From Zobellia nedashkovskayae (lineage in GTDB: Bacteria > Bacteroidota > Bacteroidia > Flavobacteriales > Flavobacteriaceae), in assembly GCF_015330125.1 (NCBI RefSeq), contig NZ_JADDXR010000002.1, forward strand, positions 4,873,886 through 4,937,885: a stretch of 64,000 nt of DNA, given 5' to 3'. Made by a program: the position numbers and the translations under genes. Shown piece by piece: positions 39,029 through 48,197 of the stretch (position 1 is the stretch's first letter; the number at the start of each line of letters is the position of its first letter). The notes under the pieces were generated by a model. The model saw only the letters and a program-made list of their open reading frames with translations, was not told the origin of the DNA and did not search any database.

Positions 39029-39036
39029 CAAAAATA
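39029..39036 (-). promoter_or_regulatory. -7 box of the Smr gene
   Basis: Read on the minus strand this is TATTTTTG, an exact TANNTTTG match, 18 bp before the ATG at 39011. It rules out the GTG at 39029 as the start. Confidence 0.55.
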
Positions 39037-39073
39037 ATGGTAATTTTCGTGAAAGAATTGCTAAACAGTAAAA

Positions 39074-39385
39074 ATGCAGTTAGCTACCTTTCTATTGGTT
39101 ATTGAAGATTTCATGCTCCCGTGCTTAAACAAAAAGCTCTTTGGTATTGACTGCCCTGGCTGTGGTCTTCAACGTTCTATTGTTCTTTTTTTAAAGGGAG
39201 ATTTTGGCGCTGCCTTTGATATGTACCCTGCGATTTTCACCCTTATACCCCTTGTATTGTTCTCTATTGCAAGCCAATTTATCCGATTTCGATTCGATAC
39301 TTATATAAAAGTAACCCTTGGCATAACGAGCGGTTCTATTATATTGGTCAATTATATTTTAAAAATGACTCACCTAACCCACTAA
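39074..39385 (+). CDS. DUF2752 small membrane protein
   Basis: Membrane protein of 103 residues with the DUF2752 signature FGIDCPGCGLQRS near residue 23 and two to three hydrophobic segments. Function unknown in the family. It is followed after 3 bp by the gene for another small membrane protein, so the three genes 39074-40031 form an operon. An internal ATG at 39110 would give a shorter form. Confidence 0.83.
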   Translation: MQLATFLLVIEDFMLPCLNKKLFGIDCPGCGLQRSIVLFLKGDFGAAFDMYPAIFTLIPLVLFSIASQFIRFRFDTYIKVTLGITSGSIILVNYILKMTHLTH

Positions 39386-39388
39386 AAA

Positions 39389-39718
39389 ATGGAAGAACAC
39401 AAACTACCTAACTCCACCCTGATCCTTGTATTTGGAATCCTCTCAATAGTTACTTGCTGTTGTTACGGTATCCTTGGACTTATATTTGGTATTGTTGCCT
39501 TGGTATTAGCCAATAAAGCGACAGCTATATACCTAGAAAATCCGGAAAACTATACTGATTACGGGAATGTAAAAACAGGTAAAATACTTGCAATCATTGG
39601 TATTGTACTAAGTGTTATTTATTTGATAATGACCATTGGTGCTATTTCTTTCTTCGGATTTGAAAATATACAGAACGAAGAATTGATGCGTGAAAAAATG
39701 GAAGAATTATTAGGATAA
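39389..39718 (+). CDS. CCC-motif / DUF4190-like small membrane protein
   Basis: Membrane protein of 109 residues with two hydrophobic segments, the first starting with Cys-rich TCCCYGILGLIFGIVAL, and a C-terminal charged tail. The intervening NYTDYGNVKTGKILAIIGIVLS is shared with the next gene. DUF4190-like proteins have this layout. Function unknown. Confidence 0.78.
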   Translation: MEEHKLPNSTLILVFGILSIVTCCCYGILGLIFGIVALVLANKATAIYLENPENYTDYGNVKTGKILAIIGIVLSVIYLIMTIGAISFFGFENIQNEELMREKMEELLG

Positions 39719-39722
39719 AACT

Positions 39723-40031
39723 ATGCAACAACCTTTACCAGGAGCAAGTAACGCTCTAACTTTTGGAATTCTTTCTATAGTCTTAACCCTAATTTGTTGT
39801 GGACCTTTTGGTGCTATTTTTAGCTTCATTGGCCTATCTAATGCTAAAACGGCACAACAAACTTATGATCAAAGTAATGGGGAATTCACGGGTATTGAAA
39901 ATGTAAGAACAGGCAAAATACTGTCTTATGTGGGCTTAGCCATAGCAAGTGTTTATTTGCTCTTAGCTATTATCTACTTTGGCGTTATAGCGGCAATTTT
40001 TGCCACGGCAATTTCAAATGGCGATTTTTAA
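39723..40031 (+). CDS. CCC-motif / DUF4190-like small membrane protein (paralogue)
   Basis: Membrane protein of 102 residues and paralogue of the preceding one: LTLICCGPFGAIFSFIGLSN aligns with its Cys-rich helix and GIENVRTGKILSYVGLAIAS with its second. It starts 4 bp after the previous stop. A strong bidirectional terminator follows. Function unknown. Confidence 0.78.
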   Translation: MQQPLPGASNALTFGILSIVLTLICCGPFGAIFSFIGLSNAKTAQQTYDQSNGEFTGIENVRTGKILSYVGLAIASVYLLLAIIYFGVIAAIFATAISNGDF

Positions 40032-40051
40032 ATAGAAGCCGGAATTATATA

Positions 40052-40087
40052 AAAAAAGCCTGAAACTATGTTTCAGGCTTTTCTTTT
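40052..40087. terminator. Bidirectional terminator
   Basis: Stem AAAAGCCTGAAA / TTTCAGGCTTTT with a five-base loop and flanking A and T runs, between the plus-strand small membrane protein operon and the minus-strand rocD gene. Confidence 0.9.
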
Positions 40088-41368
40088 TTATTTCTCAAAC
40101 TGTTTCAAGGTTGTTGTGATGATTTTTACACAATCTAACAGTTGTTCTTTATTCATCACCAAAGGCGGTGCAAAGCGAATAATATTACCGTGGGTTGGTT
40201 TTGCCAAAAGTCCGTTTTCTTTCAGCGCCATACAAATATCCCAAGCAGTTGAACTTTCTTCTGTATCATTAATAAGGATAGCGTTCAATAAACCTTTACC
40301 TCTTACTCCGTTTACAATATCAGAACCTTCTATAAACTTACCAAGTTCTGCTCTGAACAATTCTCCTAAATCAAATGCGTTCTGGGCAAGTTCTTCTTCT
40401 TTAACAACATCTAAAGCAGCTATACCAACCGCAGCAGCTACAGGGTTACCTCCAAAAGTACTCCCGTGATTTCCTGGTTTTATAACACCCATAATATCAT
40501 CATTGGCCAAAACAGCCGACACGGGATACGCACCTCCTGATAAGGCCTTACCTAAAATTAAAATATCTGGTTTAATTTCTGGCTCTCCACTACAATGTTT
40601 ATCCTCGCAAGAACAGTTACCACAAGTTGCTAAAAGTCTACCTGTTCGCGCAATACCGGTTTGGACTTCGTCTGCAATAAACAACACCCCATGTTTCTCA
40701 CAAAGTGCTTTTGCTCCAGCTAAATACCCCTCAGAAGGAACATAAACTCCAGCTTCACCTTGAATAGGCTCTACCAAGAACCCTGCAACATTCGGATTAT
40801 TTTCTAATACCTCTTGTAGTGCATCTAAGTTGTCATATTCTATTTTCAGAAAACCTGCTGTGTAAGGACCAAAGTTCTTACGGGCAACTGGGTCATTAGA
40901 AAATGAAATAATAGTAGTTGTTCGTCCGTGAAAATTATTCTCACAAACAACAATCTGTGCTTCGTTTTCTGCTAAACCTTTTTTCTCATATGCCCATTTT
41001 CTACATAATTTCAATGCAGTTTCAACAGCTTCTGCACCTGTATTCATAGGCAAAAGCTTGTCGAATTTAAATGTTTCGGTAGCATACTTTTCATACTTCC
41101 CGAGCATATCGTTGTAAAAAGCTCTAGAAGTAAGCGTTAATGTTTGTGCTTGTTTGGTCATGGCGCCAACAATTTTTGGGTGGCAATGACCTTGATTTAC
41201 GGCAGAATAAGCCGAAAGAAAATCATAATACTTTTTTCCTTCAACATCCCAAACATACACACCTTCTCCCTTGCTCAATACAACGGGTAATGGGTGGTAG
41301 TTGTGTGCTCCGTGTTTATCCTCCAATGCAATAGCATCTTTAGAAGTGATTTTTTCTAAAACTGACAT
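40088..41368 (-). CDS. rocD: Ornithine aminotransferase
   Basis: PLP enzyme of 426 residues that converts ornithine and 2-oxoglutarate to glutamate semialdehyde and glutamate. Typical features: [19 protein letters not shown] near residue 48, [18 protein letters not shown] near 104, [16 protein letters not shown] near 229 and PLP Lys in [16 protein letters not shown] near 272. Just before the PLP Lys there is a Cys-rich insertion, [11 protein letters not shown] (about residues 248-258), which accounts for the slightly long size. An exact minus-strand -7 box TAAGTTTG lies at 41474-41481, so the 5' leader is about 100 nt. Confidence 0.93.
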   Translation of the reverse strand: MSVLEKITSKDAIALEDKHGAHNYHPLPVVLSKGEGVYVWDVEGKKYYDFLSAYSAVNQGHCHPKIVGAMTKQAQTLTLTSRAFYNDMLGKYEKYATETFKFDKLLPMNTGAEAVETALKLCRKWAYEKKGLAENEAQIVVCENNFHGRTTTIISFSNDPVARKNFGPYTAGFLKIEYDNLDALQEVLENNPNVAGFLVEPIQGEAGVYVPSEGYLAGAKALCEKHGVLFIADEVQTGIARTGRLLATCGNCSCEDKHCSGEPEIKPDILILGKALSGGAYPVSAVLANDDIMGVIKPGNHGSTFGGNPVAAAVGIAALDVVKEEELAQNAFDLGELFRAELGKFIEGSDIVNGVRGKGLLNAILINDTEESSTAWDICMALKENGLLAKPTHGNIIRFAPPLVMNKEQLLDCVKIITTTLKQFEK

Positions 41369-41421
41369 AATAAAAATTACTTTAAAATAAAACTTCAGTA
41401 ATTCCTTCTATACCTTTTTCC

Positions 41422-41437
41422 TTTCGAAGACTCGAAA
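41422..41437. repeat. Small inverted repeat in the rocD leader
   Basis: TTTCGA-AGAC-TCGAAA, 6-bp arms, lies between the rocD start and its candidate -7 box, inside the predicted leader. It may be a hairpin or an operator; short enough to be chance. Confidence 0.3.
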
Positions 41438-41473
41438 ATTCAGCGTGGGAGAGAAATCATCCTTGTAGAATTG

Positions 41474-41481
41474 CAAACTTA
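41474..41481 (-). promoter_or_regulatory. -7 box candidate of rocD
   Basis: Read on the minus strand this is TAAGTTTG, an exact TANNTTTG match about 105 bp before the rocD start. No convincing -33 TTTG partner was seen. Confidence 0.45.
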
Positions 41482-41601
41482 ATAAATAATTTTCGCATCG
41501 CAGATATAAAGCGCTAAGAACCTATTTAACAAGATAGAAGTGACTTCTTATAAAAGATGGTGTCTTAATCTATAGCACCAAACTTTTTTAAAAACATCTA
41601 T

Positions 41602-42777
41602 ATGAATTACTTAGACAACATTATGAACAGCCTTTCCAACTCGGTAGGCGATTTTTTACCAAGCACAATTGGTGCAATCCTTATCCTTATAATAGGATGG
41701 TTTGTAGCTGGTTTTATCAAAAGGTTAATTACCAAACTGATAAAGCGCACCAAAATAGACGATAAAATGGGCACGGGCAAAGTTGTTATTTCCTCCCTTA
41801 TCGGTAAACTTATTTACTTTTTCATTATGATTTTTGTTTTCATGCTAGCTTTAGAAAAGCTAGGCATGACCAGTGTTTTAGACCCTGTTAAAAACTTGCT
41901 TAACGGTTTCACAAACTACATTCCTAATATTGTGGGCGCTGGTTTGGTAGGTTATATAGGCTATATGCTTGCAACTATTGTTTCTGAGCTAGTAGGTCTT
42001 TCTGGAGACACCATTCAAAGCTTGGTACCAAAACTTAAGCTGCCGGAAAATATTGATTTGGTAAACATTCTTAAAAAGATTGTTTTCATATTTATTTTCA
42101 TCCCTCTATTGATTACGGCACTGAATATTTTAAACATGGATGCCATTTCTGTACCGGCTACCCATATGTTAGAGCAGTTCTTTAATGCTATTCCAAAAAT
42201 TCTAATAGCAGTTATTATAATTATAATTTTTGTTGTTGGAGGTAAATTCGTTGCTGGTCTACTAACAGACTTATTAGAGAGTCTTAAATTAGATGGCATC
42301 GTAAAGAAAATGAACTTAGGAGGAGTTTCTTCTAATACAAACCTTCCTAAATTGATTGGTAATATTGCCTTTTTCTTTATTGTCCTTTTTGGTATTACAA
42401 CGGCATTAGAAAAATTAGAATTTGCAAAACTTACTGAAGTTTTGGACACCCTAGTAGGAGTATCTGGTAACATTCTATTCGGTTTAGTTATTTTGATTAT
42501 TGGAAACTGGATAGCCTCAATTGCTCACAAAGCAATGGCTAAAGATGAAAATAATCTATTTGTAGCTTCAATTGTAAGAATGTGTATTTTGGCCATTTTC
42601 TTAGCAATGGGCCTTAAAACAATGGGTATTGGCGATGATATTATCAACATGGCCTTTGGCATAACATTAGGTACTATAGCGGTTACTATTGCACTTTCTT
42701 TTGGACTTGGAGGTAGAGAAGCTGCTGGAAAACAAATGGAACGTATTTTAAACAAATTTAATAATAACAAACAGTAG
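41602..42777 (+). CDS. Mechanosensitive-channel-related membrane protein
   Basis: Membrane protein of 391 residues with about ten hydrophobic segments arranged as repeats of a conserved TM helix (AILILIIGWFVAGFIKRLI near 22, IIIIFVVGGKFVAGLLTDLL near 205, LVILIIGNWIASIAHKAMA near 297), as in the CmpX/MscS-related proteins that lack the usual cytoplasmic cage. The C-terminus IALSFGLGGREAAGKQMERI resembles the MscS pore-lining end. It probably responds to membrane tension or cell-envelope stress. Single gene with its own terminator. Confidence 0.83.
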   Translation: MNYLDNIMNSLSNSVGDFLPSTIGAILILIIGWFVAGFIKRLITKLIKRTKIDDKMGTGKVVISSLIGKLIYFFIMIFVFMLALEKLGMTSVLDPVKNLLNGFTNYIPNIVGAGLVGYIGYMLATIVSELVGLSGDTIQSLVPKLKLPENIDLVNILKKIVFIFIFIPLLITALNILNMDAISVPATHMLEQFFNAIPKILIAVIIIIIFVVGGKFVAGLLTDLLESLKLDGIVKKMNLGGVSSNTNLPKLIGNIAFFFIVLFGITTALEKLEFAKLTEVLDTLVGVSGNILFGLVILIIGNWIASIAHKAMAKDENNLFVASIVRMCILAIFLAMGLKTMGIGDDIINMAFGITLGTIAVTIALSFGLGGREAAGKQMERILNKFNNNKQ

Positions 42778-42809
42778 TTCCCTCGATTTACTATATGTTT
42801 GTACAGTCG

Positions 42810-42846
42810 AGAAACCTTGTAATGAGGTTTCTTGGCTTTTTTTATT
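42810..42846 (+). terminator. Rho-independent terminator
   Basis: Stem AGAAACCT / AGGTTTCT with a seven-base loop, then TGGCTTTTTTTA, 33 bp after the channel gene. Confidence 0.82.
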
Positions 42847-42964
42847 TCCTGTTTTCTCACGAAAACATGTCACTCTAATACATTTACAGATTATAAATTC
42901 CATATTTAACTATTTTTAATAAGCTGGATTGTATTGATAGTTATAATAAATGCAATGGGATGCT

Positions 42965-42972
42965 TACTTTTG
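42965..42972 (+). promoter_or_regulatory. -7 box TACTTTTG directly before rlmD
   Basis: Exact TANNTTTG match with four bases to the ATG at 42977, the same spacing as at 37444-37456. It supports that ATG over the upstream one at 42950 and suggests a leaderless message. Confidence 0.5.
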
Positions 42973-42976
42973 CCGC

Positions 42977-44386
42977 ATGCGAAGAAAGAACAAGCGACAG
43001 GTATTCGAAAACGTAGAGGTTGTAGATGCCGGGGCGAAAGGAAAAACTATTGGTAAGGCACCTGACGGACGAGTCATTTTTTTGACAAACACCGTTCCTG
43101 GTGATGTTGTTGATGTACAGACTACAAAGAAAAGAAAGGCATATTTTGAAGGGGTTGCCACCGCTTTTCATTCATACTCAGATAAACGCGTAGAACCTCA
43201 ATGCGAACATTTTGGAGTTTGTGGCGGTTGCAAATGGCAAGATATGGGCTACGAGCACCAACTCTTCTACAAGCAGCAAGAAATTGAAAATAACTTAAAA
43301 CGAATTGGGCATCTTGAATTACCCGAGACTACACCTATTTTAGGTTCTGAAGAACAGTATTTCTATCGTAATAAAATGGAGTTTTCATTTTCAGATAGTA
43401 GATGGATGACTTTAGAGGAAATTCAATCTGATAAAGAAATTACCGACAGAGACGCTTTAGGGTTCCATATTCCTGGAATGTGGGATAAGATTCTTGATAT
43501 TAAAAAATGTCACTTACAGCAAGACCCTTCTAACGCTCTTAGGTTAGAGACTCGTGATTTTGCCATTAAAAATGGACTTACGTTTTTCAACCCTAGACAT
43601 CAGCACGGGGAATTGCGCTCTCTTATGATTCGTACGGCTTCAACTGGTGAGTTAATGGTCATGATTCAATTTCATGATGATAACCAAACGAACCGTGAGG
43701 CGATATTAAATCACCTTAAAGAAACCTTTCCTGAGATAACTTCGCTTTTATATGTTATCAACCAAAAGCAGAATGACACCATATACGACCAAGATATTAT
43801 TTGTTTCTCTGGGCGTGACCATATTTTTGAAGAAATGGAAGGCTTGAAATTTAAAATCAATGCTAAGTCGTTTTATCAAACAAATTCAGCACAAGCTTAC
43901 GAACTATATAAACTTACCCGCGAATTTGCTGATTTAAAAGGCGATGAGCTTGTTTACGACCTTTACACAGGTACAGGAACCATTGCTCAATTTGTTGCTA
44001 AAAAAGCAAAAAAAGTTGTTGGTATAGAGTCCGTACCCGAAGCTATTGAAGATGCGAAAGCAAACGCTGAGCGTAATAAAATTGACAATGTAGATTTCTT
44101 TGTGGGTGATATGCGAAATGTCTTCAACCAAGAATTTATTAATACCCATGGCACACCTGACGTTATTATTACAGACCCTCCAAGGGTTGGTATGCATAAA
44201 GATGTGGTACAACAAATCTTGAATATTGCCCCAGAAAAAGTAGTTTATGTAAGTTGTAATAGCGCTACACAGGCACGCGATTTGGAATTAATGAAAGAGG
44301 CATACAAGGTAGTAAAGGTGCAACCGGTAGATATGTTTCCCCAAACACATCATGTTGAAAATATCGTACTTTTGAAAAAGCTATAG
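42977..44386 (+). CDS. rlmD: 23S rRNA (uracil-C5)-methyltransferase RlmD
   Basis: SAM-dependent methyltransferase of about 469 residues that makes 5-methyluridine in 23S rRNA (U1939 in E. coli numbering). An N-terminal TRAM domain (about 5-65) precedes a [4Fe-4S] motif CEHFGVCGGCKW near residue 76, the SAM motif DLYTGTGTIAQF near 330, TDPPRVGMHKDV near 397 and the catalytic Cys in VSCNSATQARDL near 425. I start at ATG 42977 (MRRKNKRQ), right after a perfect -7 box. Two lipoprotein-type genes follow closely. Confidence 0.93.
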   Translation: MRRKNKRQVFENVEVVDAGAKGKTIGKAPDGRVIFLTNTVPGDVVDVQTTKKRKAYFEGVATAFHSYSDKRVEPQCEHFGVCGGCKWQDMGYEHQLFYKQQEIENNLKRIGHLELPETTPILGSEEQYFYRNKMEFSFSDSRWMTLEEIQSDKEITDRDALGFHIPGMWDKILDIKKCHLQQDPSNALRLETRDFAIKNGLTFFNPRHQHGELRSLMIRTASTGELMVMIQFHDDNQTNREAILNHLKETFPEITSLLYVINQKQNDTIYDQDIICFSGRDHIFEEMEGLKFKINAKSFYQTNSAQAYELYKLTREFADLKGDELVYDLYTGTGTIAQFVAKKAKKVVGIESVPEAIEDAKANAERNKIDNVDFFVGDMRNVFNQEFINTHGTPDVIITDPPRVGMHKDVVQQILNIAPEKVVYVSCNSATQARDLELMKEAYKVVKVQPVDMFPQTHHVENIVLLKKL

Positions 44387-44390
44387 TTTT

Positions 44391-44879
44391 ATGAATAAAC
44401 TAAAAATACTTTTTGTTATCCTTTTGGGCATACTTTGTTTTTCTGCATGTGAGAAAGATGATATTTGTACGGAAGATGACACTCCGCAATTGGTCATACG
44501 TTTTTACGATGCCCTGAATCCTACTGAATTTAAGGATGTGCAGAACTTAATTGTCTGGGGAGTATTGCCTACAGAAGGTAAGGACACCATAGCCAATATA
44601 GCTTTGGATTCTATTGTTCTACCGTTACGAGTTGATGAAACTAGCACATCATTCGCTTTCTCAAGACAGCTAACCATTGACGATATTAATGTAGACACCC
44701 TAACCTTTAACTATGATGTAAAGGAAATTTACAAATCTAGAGCCTGCGGTTACATAGCCAATTTTGAAAACTTGACGGCAACAGTCAAACAAGATGATTC
44801 AGTTTGGGTTCAGACCATAGATATAGATAACGCACTTATTGAAAACACAGCTTCCGCCCATGTTAAGATATTTCACTAG
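44391..44879 (+). CDS. DUF6452-like lipoprotein
   Basis: Protein of 162 residues with a lipoprotein signal ending GILCFSAC. The mature part is a short beta-rich domain (TPQLVIRFYDALNPTEFKDV, DTLTFNYDVKEIYKSRACGY). I recall this protein as DUF6452, commonly found right after rlmD and before a DUF6048 gene in flavobacteria. It starts 4 bp after rlmD and overlaps the next gene by 20 bp. Function unknown. Confidence 0.78.
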   Translation: MNKLKILFVILLGILCFSACEKDDICTEDDTPQLVIRFYDALNPTEFKDVQNLIVWGVLPTEGKDTIANIALDSIVLPLRVDETSTSFAFSRQLTIDDINVDTLTFNYDVKEIYKSRACGYIANFENLTATVKQDDSVWVQTIDIDNALIENTASAHVKIFH

Positions 44880-45687
44880 TCTTTTTTTCTTCTTAGTTGT
44901 TGCTGTGGGGTTTTCTCAGAGCGAACCTATTGACCTTAATAAAAAAGATACCACCGTATACAAACAACGTTATGGCATAAGGGTAGGCGTAGATTTAAGT
45001 AGGGTCCTGAATTCTTTTTTTGATGAGGACTATACGGGACTAGAATTCGTAGGTGATTATAGACTTTCCCAAAATCTTTATTTAGCTGCCGAACTTGGTA
45101 ACGAGAAAAAAACAATAGGCACCCCGCTTGGTGCTGAAGTTGACATTGAAGGAGGGGATTTGTATACCTTTACGACATCTGGCAGCTATATTAAATTAGG
45201 TATAGATTACAATACCTATGGCAATTGGTACGGTGAGCAAAACATGATATATATTGGTGGTCGTTATGCTTTTAGCACTTTTAGCCAAGAGCTAGACGCC
45301 TATAAAATTTTTGATAGCAGCCGCTATTGGAATCCCGATGATTTTGCCGCAGGAACCGATGCCCTGGGGAAATATGAAGGTCGCACTAAATCTTGGCTAG
45401 AATTTGTAGCAGGAATTAAAGCGGAAGTTTTAAGAAATATCTATGTAGGCGCTAGCGCGCGTTTAGGCATCTTAATAACGAACAAGAGACCTGACGGTGT
45501 GTTGGACGATCTTTTCATTCCCGGTTTTAATAGAGTTACCGACGGCAGTAGATTTGGGGTTGGCTACAATGTTTCTCTCAGCTATCTCATTCCTCTTTAC
45601 AAGAAGAAAAACGAACCGAAAAAAGAAAAGCCACAACCAGAACCAGAGTCCAAATCCGAACCTGAAGATAGACCTGGAAGACAATAG
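44860..45687 (+). CDS. DUF6048-like outer-membrane protein
   Basis: Protein of about 275 residues with a signal peptide (LRYFTSLFFFLVVAVGFSQ) and many amphipathic strands (YRLSQNLYLAAELG, IYVGASARLGILI, FGVGYNVSLSYLIPLY), typical of a small outer-membrane beta-barrel. It ends in a Pro/Glu/Lys-rich tail. The start is ATG 44860, inside the end of the preceding lipoprotein gene; the longer frame from 44839 would spoil the signal peptide. The adjacent lipoprotein may be its partner. Confidence 0.78.
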   Translation: MLRYFTSLFFFLVVAVGFSQSEPIDLNKKDTTVYKQRYGIRVGVDLSRVLNSFFDEDYTGLEFVGDYRLSQNLYLAAELGNEKKTIGTPLGAEVDIEGGDLYTFTTSGSYIKLGIDYNTYGNWYGEQNMIYIGGRYAFSTFSQELDAYKIFDSSRYWNPDDFAAGTDALGKYEGRTKSWLEFVAGIKAEVLRNIYVGASARLGILITNKRPDGVLDDLFIPGFNRVTDGSRFGVGYNVSLSYLIPLYKKKNEPKKEKPQPEPESKSEPEDRPGRQ

Positions 45688-45713
45688 ATTTTTAGAATAG
45701 AAAAGCCTTCTTT

Positions 45714-46889
45714 CTATTCGTTGTCCTTATCCTTGTTCATATACTTGGCTTTCTTACTGCCTTCATACATTACATACTTTACCAAGCGCGATTCTAATTG
45801 GCTATTGAAAACCTTTATCTTACGAGAAGGTCTGAGACCTACATATTTAAGCGCTTCCATATTAGATGTGATAAACCAAGCTTCCGTACCAGGGTATTTT
45901 TGCTTTAATGTATCTCCTATTGAAGCATAAAAATCTTCCATCTCTAAACTCAATCGCTCCCCATAAGGTGGGTTAAAAACCATATGCAGCTTACCTTCAG
46001 TAAATTTTTCGGTATCAAAAAAGTTCTTTCGTTCTACGGAAATGAATTCTGATAGGTTAGCGTTTTCAACATTATCTAACGCTTTACGTACAGCAGAAGG
46101 AGCTTTATCGTAACCCACTATTTTATAATGAAACTCTCTAACCTTATTTAGACAAACTTCAACAATTTTATCAAAAAGTTCTTGATCAAAATCGTCCCAT
46201 TTCTCAAAGGCAAATTCCTTTCTATTAATGTTTGCCGGAATATTACAAGCAATCATAGCCGCTTCCGTTAACATGGTACCACTACCACACATAGGGTCTA
46301 TAAAATCGCATTGACCGTCCCATCCACTCAAGAGTAAAAGTCCAGCTGCCAACACCTCGTTTATAGGGGCAATATTCGTGGCGGTACGATAGCCTCTTTG
46401 GTGCAAAGAACGCCCTGAACTATCTAAGGAAACATTACAATGCTCATCATGAATATGAATGTTGATGCGTACATCAGGAAATTTTACGTCTACACTAGGG
46501 CGGCTTCCATCCATATCCCTAAACTTATCTACTATAGCATCTTTAACTTTTTGCGAGACGTAGAGCGAATGTGTAAAATTATCCGAGTTTACCGTAGAAT
46601 CTATAGCAAAAGTAGTATCAACGGAAAGGTACTCTGCCCAATCCATTGCATAAATCTTTTTATAAAGATCATTCTCACTACGAACAGAAAAAGAATGAAT
46701 AGGCTTAATAATCTTAATGGCCGTTCGCAAACATAGATTGGCTTTGTACATAAAGCCCGTATCTCCTTCAAAAGCGACATTTCTAACGCCTTCAACTACA
46801 TTGCTCCCACCTAAATTGCGAATTTCCTTAGCCAACATCTCTTCAAAACCAAAGAGCGTCTTGGCAACCATTTTAAAATTTTTACTCAT
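45714..46889 (-). CDS. THUMP-domain RNA methyltransferase (RlmL-like)
   Basis: Class I SAM-dependent methyltransferase of 391 residues. The N-terminal THUMP domain (about 40-160) binds RNA. The catalytic part has DPMCGSGTMLTEAAMIA near residue 200 and the N2-guanine signature NPPYGERL near 305. It corresponds to the N-terminal half of RlmL, which methylates G2445 of 23S rRNA, and lacks the RlmK half. An RNA N2-guanosine methyltransferase is the safest call. Single gene, convergent with the DUF6048 gene. Confidence 0.9.
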   Translation of the reverse strand: MSKNFKMVAKTLFGFEEMLAKEIRNLGGSNVVEGVRNVAFEGDTGFMYKANLCLRTAIKIIKPIHSFSVRSENDLYKKIYAMDWAEYLSVDTTFAIDSTVNSDNFTHSLYVSQKVKDAIVDKFRDMDGSRPSVDVKFPDVRINIHIHDEHCNVSLDSSGRSLHQRGYRTATNIAPINEVLAAGLLLLSGWDGQCDFIDPMCGSGTMLTEAAMIACNIPANINRKEFAFEKWDDFDQELFDKIVEVCLNKVREFHYKIVGYDKAPSAVRKALDNVENANLSEFISVERKNFFDTEKFTEGKLHMVFNPPYGERLSLEMEDFYASIGDTLKQKYPGTEAWFITSNMEALKYVGLRPSRKIKVFNSQLESRLVKYVMYEGSKKAKYMNKDKDNE

Positions 46890-47093
46890 GTCTTATTCTA
46901 AAGTTGCCGCAAAAATACAGTATTTTAGCCGGAGAAATACGAACCCACCCTCTGCTTTCTTAAATGCCGTTATTCCTTTGACTAACTAAAGGATAAAGTT
47001 GCTTTTTTGAAAATTGAAAAAGTTGGGTTCGTAGATGTAATTATAGCCATAATCCTGAGACTAAGAGCTTCGAAAAAAAACGATTTTCCGTTA

Positions 47094-47765
47094 ATGAATT
47101 ACGCCTTACCCATTTTAGCCGTTCTACTGAGTTTTACCTTTGTATATATTGTAAAACCCCAGAATAGAAGTAACTTTAAGCTACTTTTAGCATTTAGTGG
47201 TGCCTTTTTGTTGGCCCTAACGTTGTTTGAACTTTTTCCGTCAGTATACGAAAATGGTGATCCTAAAAAAGTAGGGTTATTTGTAATGCTGGGGATTCTA
47301 TTTCAAATATTCTTAGAATTCTTTTCAAAAGGAGCGGAACACGGGCATGTTCATTTAGATAGCGAAAAAGAGCTTTTTCCATGGTTATTATTCGCTAGCC
47401 TTTGCGTTCATTCATTTTTAGAAGGTTTCCCAATTCACCACCACGATACCATAATTTACGGTATACTCATCCATAAAGTACCTATTGCCATTATACTAAG
47501 TATCTTTCTATTAAACTCAAAAATACCTTTAAAAAAGGCATTTTTCTTTATCACCATATTTTCATTAATGACCCCATTAGGAAGTTATATTGCTGATCAT
47601 GCAGATTGGGCAGACACCTACTTTGCACCAATTAACGCATTGGTAATTGGTGTGTTCTTACATATTTCTACGGTTATACTTTTTGAAAGTTCAGAAGGCC
47701 ATACATTTAACTTGCGTAAAATAGTCGCCATTATTTTTGGCATCGCAATCGCATATTTTTTATAG
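47094..47765 (+). CDS. ZIP-family metal transporter
   Basis: Membrane protein of about 223 residues with seven to eight helices. Metal-site motifs are CVHSFLEGFPIHHHD near residue 105 and GILIHKVPIAIILS near 125. Imports Zn2+, Fe2+ or a similar ion. I start at ATG 47094 (MNYALPILAV), where the first helix begins; the frame runs back to a TTG at 47007 with unlikely protein sequence. It sits 1 bp before the next gene, so they are co-transcribed. Confidence 0.87.
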   Translation: MNYALPILAVLLSFTFVYIVKPQNRSNFKLLLAFSGAFLLALTLFELFPSVYENGDPKKVGLFVMLGILFQIFLEFFSKGAEHGHVHLDSEKELFPWLLFASLCVHSFLEGFPIHHHDTIIYGILIHKVPIAIILSIFLLNSKIPLKKAFFFITIFSLMTPLGSYIADHADWADTYFAPINALVIGVFLHISTVILFESSEGHTFNLRKIVAIIFGIAIAYFL

Positions 47766-47766
47766 A

Positions 47767-48195
47767 ATGTTCAGTAAAGCCGAATCAAAAAAACTACGCG
47801 AAGACTTCTGGATTGCTTTTGGTAAATCCTATCCTAGAAAATGGATACTTTATAATACCAAAGTAAAGGCCCTTGTATTCAAATTTCATTTTGACCTAAA
47901 AAAAGCAATGGTCTCCATAGATATTGAAACGGAAGACCTAGAGAGACGTATTACCCTTTGGGAGAAATTTCAATCGCTACAGTCTCTTCTTCAATCTGAA
48001 GAATACCTTCCCAAAGCCATTTTTGACGAGATTTTTTTTCTATCCAACGGAAAAGAAATATCAAGAATTTACGTGACCCTTGAAAACGTGTCTATCCACA
48101 ATAAAAATACCTGGCAAGAAACCATGATTTTTCTAAGCCAACAAATGGGGCAAGTAGAAGTGTTTTTTGAAGATTTCAAAGAGATTTTAGAGTAA
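47767..48195 (+). CDS. DUF4268 domain protein
   Basis: Cytoplasmic protein of 143 residues, MFSKAESKKLREDFWIAFGK at the N-terminus, with a mixed alpha/beta layout. I recognise it as DUF4268-like, a domain also found next to restriction-type nuclease domains, but here it stands alone. It starts one base after the ZIP gene stop. Function unknown. Confidence 0.8.
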   Translation: MFSKAESKKLREDFWIAFGKSYPRKWILYNTKVKALVFKFHFDLKKAMVSIDIETEDLERRITLWEKFQSLQSLLQSEEYLPKAIFDEIFFLSNGKEISRIYVTLENVSIHNKNTWQETMIFLSQQMGQVEVFFEDFKEILE

Positions 48196-48197
48196 AA

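Noticed and set aside
40068..40469. 133-residue open frame antisense to rocD
   Set aside because: Shadow of rocD; begins inside the terminator.
42015..42473. 152-residue open frame antisense to the channel gene
   Set aside because: Shadow of the membrane protein coding sequence on the other strand.
45695..45719. Inverted repeat GAATAGAAA / TTTCTATTC after the DUF6048 gene
   Set aside because: Good stem but no T-run after it and it overlaps the end of the convergent gene; too weak to call a terminator.
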